A DNA stretch of 64,000 nucleotides. It comes from Pyronema omphalodes (taxonomy: Eukaryota; Ascomycota; Pezizomycetes; Pezizales; Pyronemataceae). The translations under genes were made by a program, and so were the position numbers. The stretch covers positions 186,001 to 250,000 of the forward strand of contig JAJJXM010000036.1 in NCBI GenBank assembly GCA_024516155.1, read 5' to 3'. The notes under the pieces were generated by a model, which worked only from the letters and a program-made list of their open reading frames with translations, ran no database searches and was not told the DNA's origin. Numbering within the stretch: the stretch's first letter is position 1; each line of letters starts with the position of its first letter. Positions 38,108-50,338 of this stretch are shown here, piece by piece.

Positions 38108-40768
38108 ATGGGTTCTCCACGCGGGTCATTTGAAGAAGAGGGGGAAATCTTCGAATCAGATGTAGAGAAGGCACCTCCTTCGCTGCCTTCCGTGTCTGGC
38201 CCAAGCGTTGACCGTCGTTCCAGTAAACTTCATAGCACCTCGATCTCTCCTGCTCGAAGCACCCCGCCACACCACAATGACCGGTACTCAGACCGCGACC
38301 GTCGAAATGACGACTACCTCCCTCGTGGAGAAAAGCGGAGACGCAGCCGCGAGGGCGATGACGTTCGTAGCCATCGAATTCATTACGAGGCTGGCGACAG
38401 AGACATTGCACTTCGCCGCGCTCGCGTGAGCTACGCTGACATCGACCGCTCCGAAGCCCGCGAAGCACACCACGACGACTCTCCTAGCGAGCGCTATTTC
38501 AGGGAAGCTAAACGCTCCCGTACCCAGAGCCGCTCTCCACCATCCCGAGTTTTGGACACGGACCGTGGACGGAGAGGCGGAGGGGGCCGTGGGTATTATG
38601 ATGAGAGAAGGCGAGATGGTCCCGATAGTTACTATGACAGAGATAGGCGCTACGGTAGAAACGATACCAGTCGTCGGAGGTCGAATGAACGGGCAGGTCC
38701 TGAACGGGGAGACAACCCTGCTCCTTCTGATCGCACAAGACGAGACGCTGAAGCGCGCAGACAAGACTCGGACCGCCATGCAGATCGAGACGTTAAATCG
38801 TCTAATAGTGAAGACAGGTATGTACCATTCTGGTTCTAGCCGACACACACTTTCGCTAACATACCTAATTAGGACATCAGACAATATTGCTAAAGATGCC
38901 AAGAAATCTGACGAGCCTGTGGTGGAAATTGTCGAGCCCGTTGACGAAGATCTACTTATTGAAGAACGTAGAAAGAAAAGAGAAGCCCTCAAGGCCAAGT
39001 ATCGCGGTGGCACTCCTTTGCTTGCGACAGCTCTCGGCCTGAGGGACACACAATTAGTTTCTCCGATGGGGTCACCGGCAGACAGTGCCGATATCACTTT
39101 TTCGCCCTGTAAGTATTAGGCCATCTACAGTTTCTAAACAAGTCTAACGCTATATTCAAGGCACGCCTCAATCGCCGCGTGATCTATCCGCCGGCGAGTC
39201 ATTTACAATTACAAAAGAAGGTGCCGCACCTGATCATGAAGATGGTGATGAGCCCTCCGCCGCGGACTACGACCCAACACAGGACATGCAGGATGACCAG
39301 AAGCGTATTGAGCGGCGCCTGCACAACCATGAAGTTTCATCTGGTGCCTATAATGAAATGAAATCGGTTGATCGTGATGTCTTGATGAGAGAAGCCGATG
39401 TACCTGATACAGCGGCCCACACTAATGGGCAATCAAAGGATGACAATGATGACTTTGATATGTTCGCTGAAGGCGAGGATGACGACGACATGTTTGCCCC
39501 CCCAACGACTAAGAACACAGATGTCAGCAAAGCAGTACCTATTATCGAAGCTAAGCAGCTTGATGCAAGTATGTTGGACGACTGGGATGACCATGAGGCT
39601 TACTACAAGGTGATTCCTGGAGAGCTCTTGGATAACCGATACAAGGTGACAATGGTCCTGGGTAAGGGAATGTTTGCAATTGTAGTAAGAGCTCAGGATA
39701 CTATTACCGGTAAAGACTTTGCCATTAAAGTTATCCGAAATCTTGAACCTATGTACGATTTTCCTCTCAATTCTGGGGTAACACATGCTAACTTCAACAG
39801 GCGGAAGGCAGGAATGAAAGAAATAGACATTCTCAAGAAACTTTCGGCGGCAGATCCAGAAGATAAAAAGCATATAGTTAGATTTGAGCGCCATTTTGAT
39901 CACAAGGGCCATCTCTGTATAGTATTCGAAAACCTGAAGTCGGTATCCCAGCTCATTCAAGACCGTGTATCCACTAACCGTTCATAGTATTAACCTTCGT
40001 GACGTGCTAAAGAAGTCTGGCATACGTGATGTTGGTATAAGCCTCAGCGCAGTCCGGGCATACGCGCATCAGATGTTCCTCGGTGCCTCACTTCTCCGCA
40101 AATGCAATATCATCCATGCCGATATCAAACCTGACAATGTCTTGGTAAATAACACCCAAAACATCCTAAAGATTTGTGATCTTGGTTCCGCATCCGACGC
40201 ATCTGAGAACGAGATAACACAATACCTCGTCTCTCGGTTCTATCGTGCACCAGAGATTATTCTTGGAATGCCATACGACTTTGCGATTGATATGTGGTCT
40301 ATCGGTTGTACCTTGTATGAGCTTTACACAGGCAAGATTCTTTTCACTGGAAGGACAAATAATCAGATGCTCAGGAGTATCATGGAGTGCCGTGGAAAGT
40401 TTAGTACAAAGTTCCTCAAGAAAGGTCAATTTACACAATGGCATTTTGATTCAATGGGGGGTTTTAAGAGTCTTGAAAAAGATAAGGTCACTGGCAAGGT
40501 ATGCTCTTTTATTATCCACGGTGCGACTAAAGATTTACTAACATCATTGCAGGATATTGTCAGAACTCTCAACTTTACTAAGCCAACTCGGGAGCTCAAG
40601 CAGCGTCTAATCTCTGCTGCGACATCAGAAAAGGAGATGAAGGAACTAAACCTCTTCGTTAACTTATTAGAAAACTGCCTAAACCTTAACCCCGAGAAGA
40701 GATGCACTCCAGAGGAGGCACTCAAGCATCCTTTTATCAGGAGGCCAGTTGCCCCGCCAGGAAAATAG
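38108..40768 (+). CDS. Prp4-type splicing kinase (PRPF4B family)
   Basis: Dual-specificity-like kinase that phosphorylates spliceosomal proteins during B-complex activation. Exons 38108-38817, 38873-39108, 39161-39752, 39801-39938, 39988-40498 and 40553-40768 give 800 aa. Residues 1-300 are an RS/RD-rich nuclear region (RDRR, RRSR, YYDRDRR runs). An acidic linker (DDNDDFDMFAEGEDDDD) leads to the kinase domain: Gly loop VLGKGMFAIVV near 482, Lys in FAIKVIRN near 504, catalytic loop HADIKPDN near 602, DLGSASD in place of DFG as usual in PRPF4B, and YLVSRFYRAPEIILG. The last intron is 54 nt and free of in-frame stops, so its retention would only insert 18 residues. A decayed copy of 40374-40487 and its downstream flank lies at 42195-42478. 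Confidence 0.92.
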
Positions 40769-42194
40769 ATCACTATGAGGAACGCGAAGTCGTGAGGTTG
40801 CGGTTGGGAATCGAGTATTGGCTATTTTCGAGGTAGTTAGATGAGGAGGATTCATTAACATTATCTGGGTGGGATTGCTAGAGTCTAGAAGGTGCGCATG
40901 CCTGCATTTCGTTTTCATTGATTTTCTTTTTTTTTTAGCTAGAGTATTGGTATATCTTAGGCTTCATACTTCATCTTCATGGAGTTATATCGTATCCTGT
41001 TTTTTTTCTTAATCTCCCCGGGTACATACTTAATTGGACAAAAGTTTTTTACGTGAGTAGGCATTGTGCTTAAGTAAATATTCCGTTATTCGGCATTCTC
41101 GGCACACGTCTTTTACATTTGAGCGTTCCGGGAATATCGTGTTTCAGCGTCCCGTCAATTTGACGTCATTCTTTTCGTGACTGCTCTACATACGGTGGGA
41201 GAAACGGCACGAAAGGACGAACGTTTCACGTGATCGTAAACAACGAGTGATTATGTGTGACATCCGACGCCCAAGGAAGAACGTGGAAGGAAGGAAGTGC
41301 AATGGAGCATGGTGGAGAGGGGGCGTGAGAGCAAGGAGTTGATAACTGGGAGATCAGAAGCGTCGGGGGTGGTTCTGGAGTTTTTCAGCCTATCACCACT
41401 ACCTGTAACCACAACAACGAAAATTATCAACGTCATACTAGACTGTGAACGTGACAGGAGGAAGAGAAAGAGAACACGCATAACGAAGGAGCAAAGAGGA
41501 CGCTGCTGAGTAAAAAGAGAAACAATGTTAACGTTTATCATCCTGTCACCACCACCACCTGTAAATGTAAAAACGTAACTTTTGTCACAATCATACCTGA
41601 TCATGAAAGTGTAGAGTATAGGTTAACCTATGATGTTTCTTAGTTTGAATTAAACTTGATTTTACCAATAACGCATTAAGTTCTCACGGGAATAATGGCT
41701 GCCGCCGCGGAACCACGCAGAATTAAGTGGTATCTTATAGTCAATTCATGGAACACGTTAATCTGGAAGGTTGGCGGAATCGGACTCATCAGTTCCGCTG
41801 ATACGTGTGCATTGTTTCTGGAAGACAGTTAGACGAGGAAAACGGATATTTTGGAGCGATACCTGGTTGGTAGGGAAACGAATATCGTGCATCGGGGGTT
41901 AAGCTATCTGGACCAAGTGTTCGTCTCCAAATATTCTGGTATGGTCATTGCCGAGCATCGAGGATCGCGGTACATCAGTAGAAGATGCCGGATAAAATTT
42001 CCTCCGGCCATGTTTTGACATCCGGCAAGCTCTTAGCTTGCTAGCTAGCGAGTCTGTAATAACGGGCGTTCGGTTTTTGTCGCATACGTCCCTGTGGCTT
42101 CTAGAATCAAACGTCATAGCGGCGGTAAAGGCTTCTAAATATTTCCATGTGTATTAACTATAGTTTCTAGACTAAATACTTCATACTAAACGTT
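40769..42194. other. intergenic, PRP4 3' side
   Basis: No gene is recognised. Short diverged internal duplications occur, for example around 41390-41460 and 41535-41610 (both start with a CCTRTCACCACYACC-like word). Parts of this stretch (about 40990-41100 and 41757-41815) recur in decayed form at 42340-42478. Confidence 0.5.
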
Positions 42195-42478
42195 CAGATG
42201 CTCCGGAGTATCGTGGAATGCTGGGGGAAGATTAGTACAAAGTTGTTCAAAAAAAAAAAGCCAATTGACTCACCGACATTTTTGATTTAATGGGGAACTT
42301 CAAGAGCCTTCAGAAGAATAAGAATGATGGTTTTTTTTCTTTATTTCCTTGGGTAGACACGTAATCAAATAAAAACTGCTCGCTGGTGTAGGCATCGTGC
42401 TTACGTCAATCTTCGATTACTCTGGAAGCTTAGTGGAGTTGAGCTCATCAGTTCCGCCGATATTTTAGTGCCTTTCCA
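42195..42478 (+). pseudogene. decayed duplicate of PRP4 kinase 3' coding part and its downstream flank
   Basis: The sequence from cagatgctccggagtatcgt (42195) through about 42331 aligns with PRP4 coding sequence 40374-40487. The counterpart of the NNQMLRSIMECRGKFSTKFLKK-to-LEKDK coding segment is recognisable but broken by an A run and frameshifts. About 42340-42405 aligns with 40990-41075 and 42421-42478 with 41757-41815, in the same order but with the spacers lost. It is thus a tandem, internally deleted copy of the PRP4 end. It has no coding capacity. Confidence 0.85.
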
Positions 42479-42737
42479 TTTCAAGAAGATAATCCAACGG
42501 GTTGACGGTGATGGATCAAGGGACACCGTATCAACCAAATGCCGAATGGGTTTGGCTTCACGGCAACGCCACTTATGATGATTTGCTACGTAACTCCAAA
42601 CGTCACCTTAAATACGCCTTGTCTTCCTCAATTCGTGAGCTCACATCGACCCTGTGCAATCCCCGAACGCCTACCAAAGTTATTTTTATTTCCTCTGTAT
42701 CATTCAAGCCCTTTACCCGAAAATACTCGACGCCACA

Positions 42738-44180
42738 ATGCCTTTCCCTCTAAGACACAGAAACTTTATCTGCAGCCTACGAGACGATTTGGCAGTTGGG
42801 ACCATCAATGTTTGGTTTCCTACCGAAGGAACCAAACAGGTGGAGCCAGTTCCTCCCAAAAAGGAACTGGAGGTTGAAACGGTGAGGGTGGAGGAAAGAC
42901 TGAGTCCGAGGATCGAACAGGGAATCGCCATTATTCGGTCCCTGCCGCAAGGCTCAACTTGGCCACACTTTAAATCTGGAGGCCATACCTGGTCGATGGT
43001 CCCTCCAGATTTGTGTGTACGGGTACACGGTACCCTAGAAAAGTTGTGCCATGAGGCAACAGTTTTGTGTGGCGCAGGGTATACTTTGGAGCGCCTTACA
43101 CTGGATGCGGTTGAGAAACTGCAGAAGTGTTATGTCTGCAAAGGTATGAATATCTTCCGCTGTCTCCTTAATTGGCTATGATTTAACAAAATGATAGGGA
43201 CCCGTAAGACGCCGAACTGCTCGATGCATCCGGGGAGTCGCCAGGAGATGCTCAACGAGTCAACCAAAGAGATGGAGCGCCACTGGACATGCTGTGGACT
43301 TATTGAAGTCCCCAACCGCAAATCCAAGCGCAAGTCTGGAGGTTGCTACCCGTTGAAAGAGCATGACTTGGAGGACTTGGAGGCACTTGCTGCCAATTTC
43401 GAGTTCCTCGAGACACCACTACCAGTTGCTGGGTCATCCAAGCGTAAAGCGGTAGTTCTTGATTGTGAGATGGGTGGGTCCCACTTCAATCGGAACGAGC
43501 TCATCTGGGTCTCTGTCGTGGACTTCTTCACCGGCGAAACTCTTGTTCACGAGTTCGTCAAGCCATCGACTGAGATTCTGGACTGGAGGACCCAGTTTTC
43601 TGGTGTGAGTGGGAGTAGGGCTTCTTCGCTGGAGGCGGAGAACAAATTCCTCGATGGATGGCAGCAAGCCCGTCAGCAACTCCTCGACCTGATCGACTCC
43701 GAAACAATCATTATCGGGCATGCGCTCCATAATGATTTGTATCAGCTCCGGCTAATTCATCGACGAGTCATTGACACTGCTTTAACGATTCCGCGCATCA
43801 CAGGAAAGAAGCACAGTGTGCAATCTCTTTCCTTGGAGCTGTTGAACAAAGTGGTTCAAGGCAGTGCTCACGGTCATGACTGTCTAGAAGACACTCTTTC
43901 CGCCCGCGAGCTCTTAATCTGGTGTTTACGACACCCAGATGAGGTTTGGGAAAGAGCAGTCCACAGTCAGAGACAGTTGGCCGATGTCAATGCTGAAGCT
44001 GCATCGAAGATCACCACGGTTTCGACTGTTAAGCAGGAGACTTCGGTTGGGCATGTTCTGCCCAGTGATCAATGGACCCCCGAGCAGCGGATGTTGCTAG
44101 AGCAGCTTTTGGCAACTGGTTTGAAAACCAGTGACATCATCGCCGAATGTTCTCGTCTTGATCACGTCGGCCCTGGATGA
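42738..44180 (+). CDS. REX-type DEDDh RNA exonuclease with zinc-binding motif, second intact copy
   Basis: Exons 42738-43143 and 43198-44180 (54-nt intron at the same place as in the minus-strand relative) give 462 aa. The ATG at 42738 starts MPFPLRHRNFICSLRDDLAVG; the shadow frames upstream have no better start. The zinc cluster CYVC / CSMH / WTCC spans the intron. Exonuclease motifs VLDCEMGGSHFN, GHALHNDLYQLRLIH, VIDTA and HDCLEDTLSARELL are all intact, so the enzyme should be active. Compared with the copy at 20957-22684 it has a shorter N-terminus and closer similarity to the broken copies at 18.7-20.7 kb. The flanks (leader, and the region after the stop with the ATGGCGCATTTGTTTGGATTT-like word) are also shared with that cluster. 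Confidence 0.88.
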
Positions 44181-44404
44181 GCAACTATGGTTTTCGAGCT
44201 TGAAAGAAGATATTATTAGGTATTATTTTCTCATCTTTTGTTCATTTAATTCATACTAAGTCGAAGTGTAATCATATAGATGGCGCATTTGTTTGGATTT
44301 TTTTAATTTGTTATTTCGTTTTTTGTCATTTCGTTTTTTCATTATTTGTTTTTATTATTATTTTTATTTTTTTATTATTTTTTCTTACCACAACCTGCCA
44401 GTAA

Positions 44405-44765
44405 TCACTAGTGCTCATTCCACTCAAGACATGAGCATCTGGTTACAATGGATATATCCAAGACCCATGACACCAATGGAGGCAGAGTAAGAGGATTGAC
44501 GGCTTGCGAAAGGAGCAGGGAAACGAGGGGGCATGTAACGGTTTCCGCCCATATACGAAAGACAGGTCAAGATAGTGCTAGCAGGATTGACGGAGGAGTA
44601 CAGACCCGACTTCATCCATTTTGTAACGGTCGCAGGCTTAGGGTCCATCTGGCAATTTCTCACCAGCTCCATTGTGACGTCCTAGAAGACGGTTTTGAGC
44701 GGGGTAGAATCATTCATGGGTAGTGGTAATAACACCCTTTCCTCCATATTCTCCGACACAAATAT
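44405..44765 (-). pseudogene. decayed fragment of class VII chitin synthase
   Basis: Read on the minus strand, 44765 to 44405 aligns with class VII coding sequence about 16287-16690. Shared stretches correspond to [17 protein letters not shown] (here YSSVNPASTIL), MGGNPYMPP (here MGGNRYMPP), [13 protein letters not shown] (here PAPFASRQSSYSA) and QRLMS (here QMLMS). Frameshifts and a small internal deletion abolish the frame upstream of YSSV. It has no catalytic domain. Its orientation and its position next to the plus-strand exonuclease gene mirror the arrangement at 16-22 kb. Confidence 0.88.
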
Positions 44766-46165
44766 GTGAGCTTTCCCCGTGAAATAGTCTATCCATAAGA
44801 TATGCATGTTTACTGATTAGGGATAGATAGACCACCCTGTAGATCAAACAAAGTTCCCCAAAATACCTCCTCTCGCAACGCCCAGCGAGGCAATTCCGAT
44901 TCCCCGGTAATTCTCAATTGGCATCTAACGATCGATCCAATGAGCAGCATTAAGCTGCTTCGTTAACCCATCCAATTTCGCCGAATATTTAGTTGCCGCC
45001 GCACTATTTCTTCGCCGAACATTTAGTTCGTGCTGCCAGTTAGCTTCACTCATCACCCTCTGTTCATCTCTTCAAGTTTCCCGGAAACCGGCAAGGTGGT
45101 GCATACGAAAAGAAATAGGCTGATGCCATGGTGTCATATGAATCCTGGTTTGTGATCTGACGGCTCGCGTAATGCCACCGAAATGTGGGGAAGCTTGTAA
45201 ACGCGGGGGCGGAGTGTAGTCTATACATTAGCGTATTATGGAGTCTTGGTATACCATGCCATGCCATGCCAAGCTGGATGCTGGATGCTGGAGATTCAAA
45301 CACAGCATATTGGGCGTCTTGATATGTATGGATTTGTTTTTTTTTGTGCTTGGTGGTGCATTGGGAATTGGGAATATGTGCTGATGATTACGGTTTGTTG
45401 GATTGATATTTGGGATTGGGCTGCAAACTGAGTTGTGATTCGGCAATTTCCTTACGACGAAGTTTGAACTTTACTCCACCCGGGGTAGCATGCTAGTAAC
45501 GACCATGCTGGATGGACAGTCGGTTTCAAAGGATTGTTTGAATTGATCTAATAATCATACCCCTCTAGATCATTGAAATCCAAAGTTCTAGTTCCCTTCT
45601 AGTTTGTCAGTCAAGTAGCAACCGAATTCACCGGGATCTACAGATAACCATATATCGACCTGCATATAATTGATGGACGACAGTACATATGTACATGTAC
45701 CCCGCGTTTACCCCACCAACCTATAACGTGATGATCTACAGCCCAGCTTATTCCGCTACAGAAATGTGCGAATGCAACCGCAAATAACCATATATTACTT
45801 GTCCCAATGGGGAATATGGGTTTGGAGACTTGACTTCTTTTGTTCTAGTTCAAGGTCTCAATGGCTATGTGTTTCAATATATGGTATACTATAACGCCGA
45901 TATGTTTGGGTTATTGATCAGAAAGGTGATGCTTGTTGATGCGGATTCAATAACGAACGGAATATACCTTCGGAGAGAGATATCCCTGATATCGGCTCTG
46001 TTGAACGGCTATTGAGAAACAGAAGAAATTTGGGTGTGGAACATAATATGCCTGGCGAAGATTTGTATATAAAGCCCTCGAGATAATCTACGGACGAACT
46101 CTACTCTCAAGCTCCCAGAGCAATCTCTTTTTTATTATTCGAATCAAAGGAATTCAAACCTAGTC
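44766..46165. other. intergenic, alcohol oxidase promoter side
   Basis: I recognise no gene. A GCCATGCCAT-type tandem word occurs near 45256. The right end is the alcohol oxidase promoter with a TATA box about 95 bp before the ATG. Confidence 0.5.
46066..46074 (+). promoter_or_regulatory. TATA box of the alcohol oxidase gene
   Basis: TATATAAAG about 92-100 bp upstream of the ATG at 46166, followed by a CT-containing leader. A strong TATA box fits a highly inducible gene. Confidence 0.7.
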
Positions 46166-48384
46166 ATGACGATCCCAGATGAGGTTGATATCATCGTATG
46201 CGGAGGTCAGTTCCTCAAAATTTTATCCCCCCTCCCCCCCCCCCACCCCCAGCAAGGAAGATATGGTACTGACATCTCCAATTAGGTGGTTCTTGTGGGT
46301 GTGTTGTCGCTGGACGGTTGGCAAATTTGGATCCCAAGCTTAAGGTTCTTTTGATTGAAGCCGGAGAGAGTAAGTTACCAGATTTTCTTGGATTGAATAA
46401 TGCTAATTGGGTAGGTAACCTAAACAACCCATGGGTTTACCGTCCCGGCATCTTCCCTCGTAACATGAAATTGGACTCGAAAACCGCTTCTTTTTACTAC
46501 TCGAAGCCCTCGGAACACCTTCTTGGACGTCGAGCTATTGTTCCCTGCGCCAATATGTATGCCAACTAAATCAATTATGCATGGTATAAACACTGACATT
46601 GAATAGTCTCGGTGGTGGATCCAGTATCAACTTCCTGATGTACACTCGTGCATCTGCATCCGACTACGATGACTTCAAGACACCCGGCTGGAAGACTCAG
46701 GAGCTCCTTCCTCTTATGAAGAAGCTCGAGACCTACCAGCGATCCTGTAACAACCCCGAAGTCCACGGCTTCGACGGACCCATCAAAGTGTCCTTTGGAA
46801 ACTACACCTACCCTATGATGCAAGATTTCCTCCGAGCTGCCGAGTCTCAAGGAATTCCCATTACAGATGATGCTCAAGATCTCAACACCGGACACGGGGC
46901 AGAACACTGGCTAAAATGGATCAACCGGGACACTGGACGACGATCCGATTCTGCCCATGCATATATCCACAGCACGATGAGGAACCAGGGCAACCTTTTC
47001 CTTCAATGCAATACCAAGATTGATAAAGTCATCTTCGATGGTGACCGTGCTGTCGGGGTTCAAACTGTTCCTGCGAAACCTCTTTCACCTACTCAACTTC
47101 ACCAGTACCGCACCTTCCGTGCTAGGAAACAAATTGTTATCTCCTGTGGAACTTTGAGTTCTCCGCTTGTGCTGCAACGATCTGGTATTGGTAACCCTGA
47201 GAAACTTCGTGCTGCGGGTGTGAAACCTTTTATCGATCTGCCTGGTGTTGGTTTGAATTTCCAGGTAAGATCACTATGACTCACTCGACTGAAGGAACAA
47301 TACTGACAGAAAACAGGATCATTACCTCACCTTCGCAGTGTATCGAGCCAAGCCAGATACCGAGACCTTCGACGACTTTGCACGAGGAGATCCTGAGGTC
47401 CAAAAGAAAGTCTTCGACGAATGGGCGATGACAGGAGGAGGACCACTATCTACCAACGGAATTGAAGCCGGAGTAAAGATCCGTCCCACGGAACAAGAAC
47501 TAATCGACATGGGCCCCGAATTCCGACAAGGCTGGGATTCATATTTCAAAAACAAGCCAGACAAGCCAGTTATGCATTACTCAATTATCTCAGGTTTCTT
47601 TGGAGATCATATGTTACTTCCTCCTGGAAAGTTCTTCACCATGTTCCATTTCCTTGAATACCCCTTCTCCCGTGGAGAAACTCATATTGTTTCCACCAAC
47701 CCATATGACGCCCCGGATTTCGACGCCGGTTTCATGAACGATGCTAGAGATATGGGACCCATGATCTGGGGTTACAAGAAATCTAGAGAGACCGCTAGAA
47801 GAATGGATTGTTATGCAGGAGAAGTCACAGGAATGCATCCACACTACCGATACGATTCTTCGGCGAGAGCTAGAGATATGGATCTTGAGACTACGAAGGC
47901 ATATGGAGGGCCGAATCATCTCACTGCTGGTTTGGCTCATGGCTCTTGGTCTCAGCAACTAGAGAAACCGAGACAGCCCATTGGTACTTATGTTACTTCC
48001 AACCAGACACATGTTAGAGAAGACTTGGTCTACACGAAGGAGGATGATTTGGCTATTGAAGACTGGGTTAGACGTCATGTGGAAACTACGTGGCATTGTT
48101 TGGGAACTTGTTCTATGGCTCCAAGAGAAGGAAATGATATTGTGAAGCATGGAGTTTTGGACCCGAGGTTGAATGTCTATGGTACGAAGGGTCTTAAGGT
48201 AGCGGATTTGTCGATTTGCCCGGATAATGTTGGATGCAATACTTACTCTACGGCTCTACTGATTGGAGAGAAGTGTGCAATGTTGGTCGCGGAAGATTTG
48301 GGCTACTCTGGTGATGCACTGAAGATGACGGTGCCGGTTAGGCATTTGGGAACTTATGAGAAGACTGGTTTGGCTCGTCTTTAG
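46166..48384 (+). CDS. alcohol (methanol) oxidase, peroxisomal FAD enzyme
   Basis: GMC-family flavoprotein oxidising methanol or other short alcohols to aldehyde and H2O2. Exons 46166-46205, 46286-46369, 46415-46556, 46607-47264 and 47317-48384 give 663 aa, the length of yeast AOX. The N-terminus MTIPDEVDIIVCGGG-SCG is the FAD-binding dinucleotide fold (the usual second Ser is Cys here). LNNPWVYRPGIFPRNMKLDSKTASFY, LGGGSSINFLMYTRASASDYDDF, and TTWHCLGTCSM with DNVGCNTYSTALLIGEK are AOX-specific. The C-terminus -ARL is a PTS1-like tripeptide, so import into peroxisomes is expected. The 45-nt second intron is in frame without a stop, so its retention would insert 15 residues. The first intron carries a C-rich tract. 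In fungi without methylotrophy this enzyme is tied to plant methyl-ester or lignin breakdown. Confidence 0.94.
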
Positions 48385-50338
48385 GTCGCTGGTGGAAGAT
48401 ATCTGTTTTTTTTAAGTTGTATGGTTTTGGGATGGTGTAGCTGGTCATTTGGGAACGTCGTCATGAGGCGTGGTGAGAAGGGGGAGTGGAGAATGGGGGT
48501 TTCTTTGCATTTTACGATAATGATGATCATGATCATATTTATGAGATAATGATTTACCTAGGATTTACTATTTTGAATGCATACTTTGTTCTTGTTTTTG
48601 AATTGATCGTGTCGTCACTCACTCCGTCACTAGGTCAAGCCGAGGAACCCTAGTACACGTGCTTTGGGTTTTCGTATAGAAACTCATCTTCGCCATGGAA
48701 TGACTCCAGGACCATGGAGTATAGTCTATATTAATGAGGATCACCCTAGGTAGGGATAGAACACAAATAGTATCTCGGTAACATTTATGTCACACCGAGG
48801 AGGTAAATGAGGTAGTAAAAATACACATTGTGAAGTCATCCCCGGTACTAATATTCTATTGTGACTGGGAAAAAGAAAACGTGATCCAGATACGATAACC
48901 ACAAACACCAGTTTTAAGAAAAGAGACCATTGGTTCTGACTCTTATATATGTAATACCTATGGTTGCCTTATTTTGCATAGCTTTCTGGTTTAGACTATC
49001 TATTTGACGAGTTTTCTGAAGCCGCTTTAAAGTTTGTGCCGGAATAATGGGTAAATAGTGAGATTATGGTGCTTTTTTTTGTCAATTAATAATGTCATTG
49101 CTTCAGTTTCCTTCTGAGTAGCATCCTTCAGTCATGGTCCGGACTCCGATCAGCTTGAATTTATACTGCACTGCTTTTTTTAAATTCTGCTTTTTTTAAT
49201 ATAACTTTCTCGATTTTGATTTCTAGGTTTGTTTCTCGAAGTTAACAAGAACTTTAGGAAAACCATCAACTAAGATCTTTGCACCTTGTCTATGCTTTAT
49301 CGAACCGGACTGACAGTACAGGTCTCAAAAGTCGGCCGTGCTTGCTTACTTCGACATATCCATCGGGTACCGCGAATCCGTAATATTCAAGTTAGTTAAC
49401 TAATATTTCAAGTGTGCGTCAGCAGCAAAGAGTTTCAGTTGGTAATTCCAAAGTAAATATTGAGCCAACTTCCAATATGGTGCCCGACATAGTTCATGAT
49501 AATTGTGCTACTTTGTAGAATAAAACTAAGTGTTATGCTTGCTGAGTACAGAGGAAAGATACATCGGCTTATTTATAACTCGAGCAAGTTCTGCTGAAAG
49601 TCTTTTTTCTCTTTCACGCTGCGACCTTGTTCCTCTCGGACAACTAAAAATTCTAGGATGACTACATTTAATAATCGACGCAATACTCTTCCATAATGAT
49701 GGTCAGGATTAGCCATCACGGAACTGTTAGACAGTCACTTTTGCTCGGGAAACCCCTGAAAAAAGTGGTTGTTTTGATGCTTTCGAAAAATTATATTGGA
49801 TGCGCCTGATTTCTGACACGAACAACTATGCATGCGTAACCGGCTAAAATGATCCAGGCATGTATTTACGGTATATTGACAGCACTCCTGTAAGCGACGT
49901 GATTAGCGTTTAACGATAGATCCAATGACTCCCCACGGCGGGATTAAGAATTGTATGCACCATAATCAGAGACCATTATTCGTATGGTACTACTATACCG
50001 CTTATATGATCTGATAGCACATCGCCTCAAACAAATTTCCAGAGCTAATCGATTGAAGATGAATTAAAGATTCACTTGAGAAACCCGGACGTGACTCGGG
50101 AGTATTCACGGCGGATGGTTGTACGACGCCTATATTCCTAAACGATGTAAAATGTAACAAATAAATTGATTTTTAGAGAATGATACCCTCACATATCAAA
50201 TATCGACCAGATACGACTGATCTCTATGCGAGGATTTGGGTTCGCTTGATCTTGAGGACTACATATTTCGCTAGTTGATGTTACCGTGACTGCCTTTGAA
50301 TGGTGTTAGACTGTCGTTATCTCTAAATTAGTAATAGT
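48385..50338. other. intergenic, no gene recognised
   Basis: About 2 kb of AT-rich sequence without long frames or recognisable families. The start contains the alcohol oxidase 3' UTR. Confidence 0.5.
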
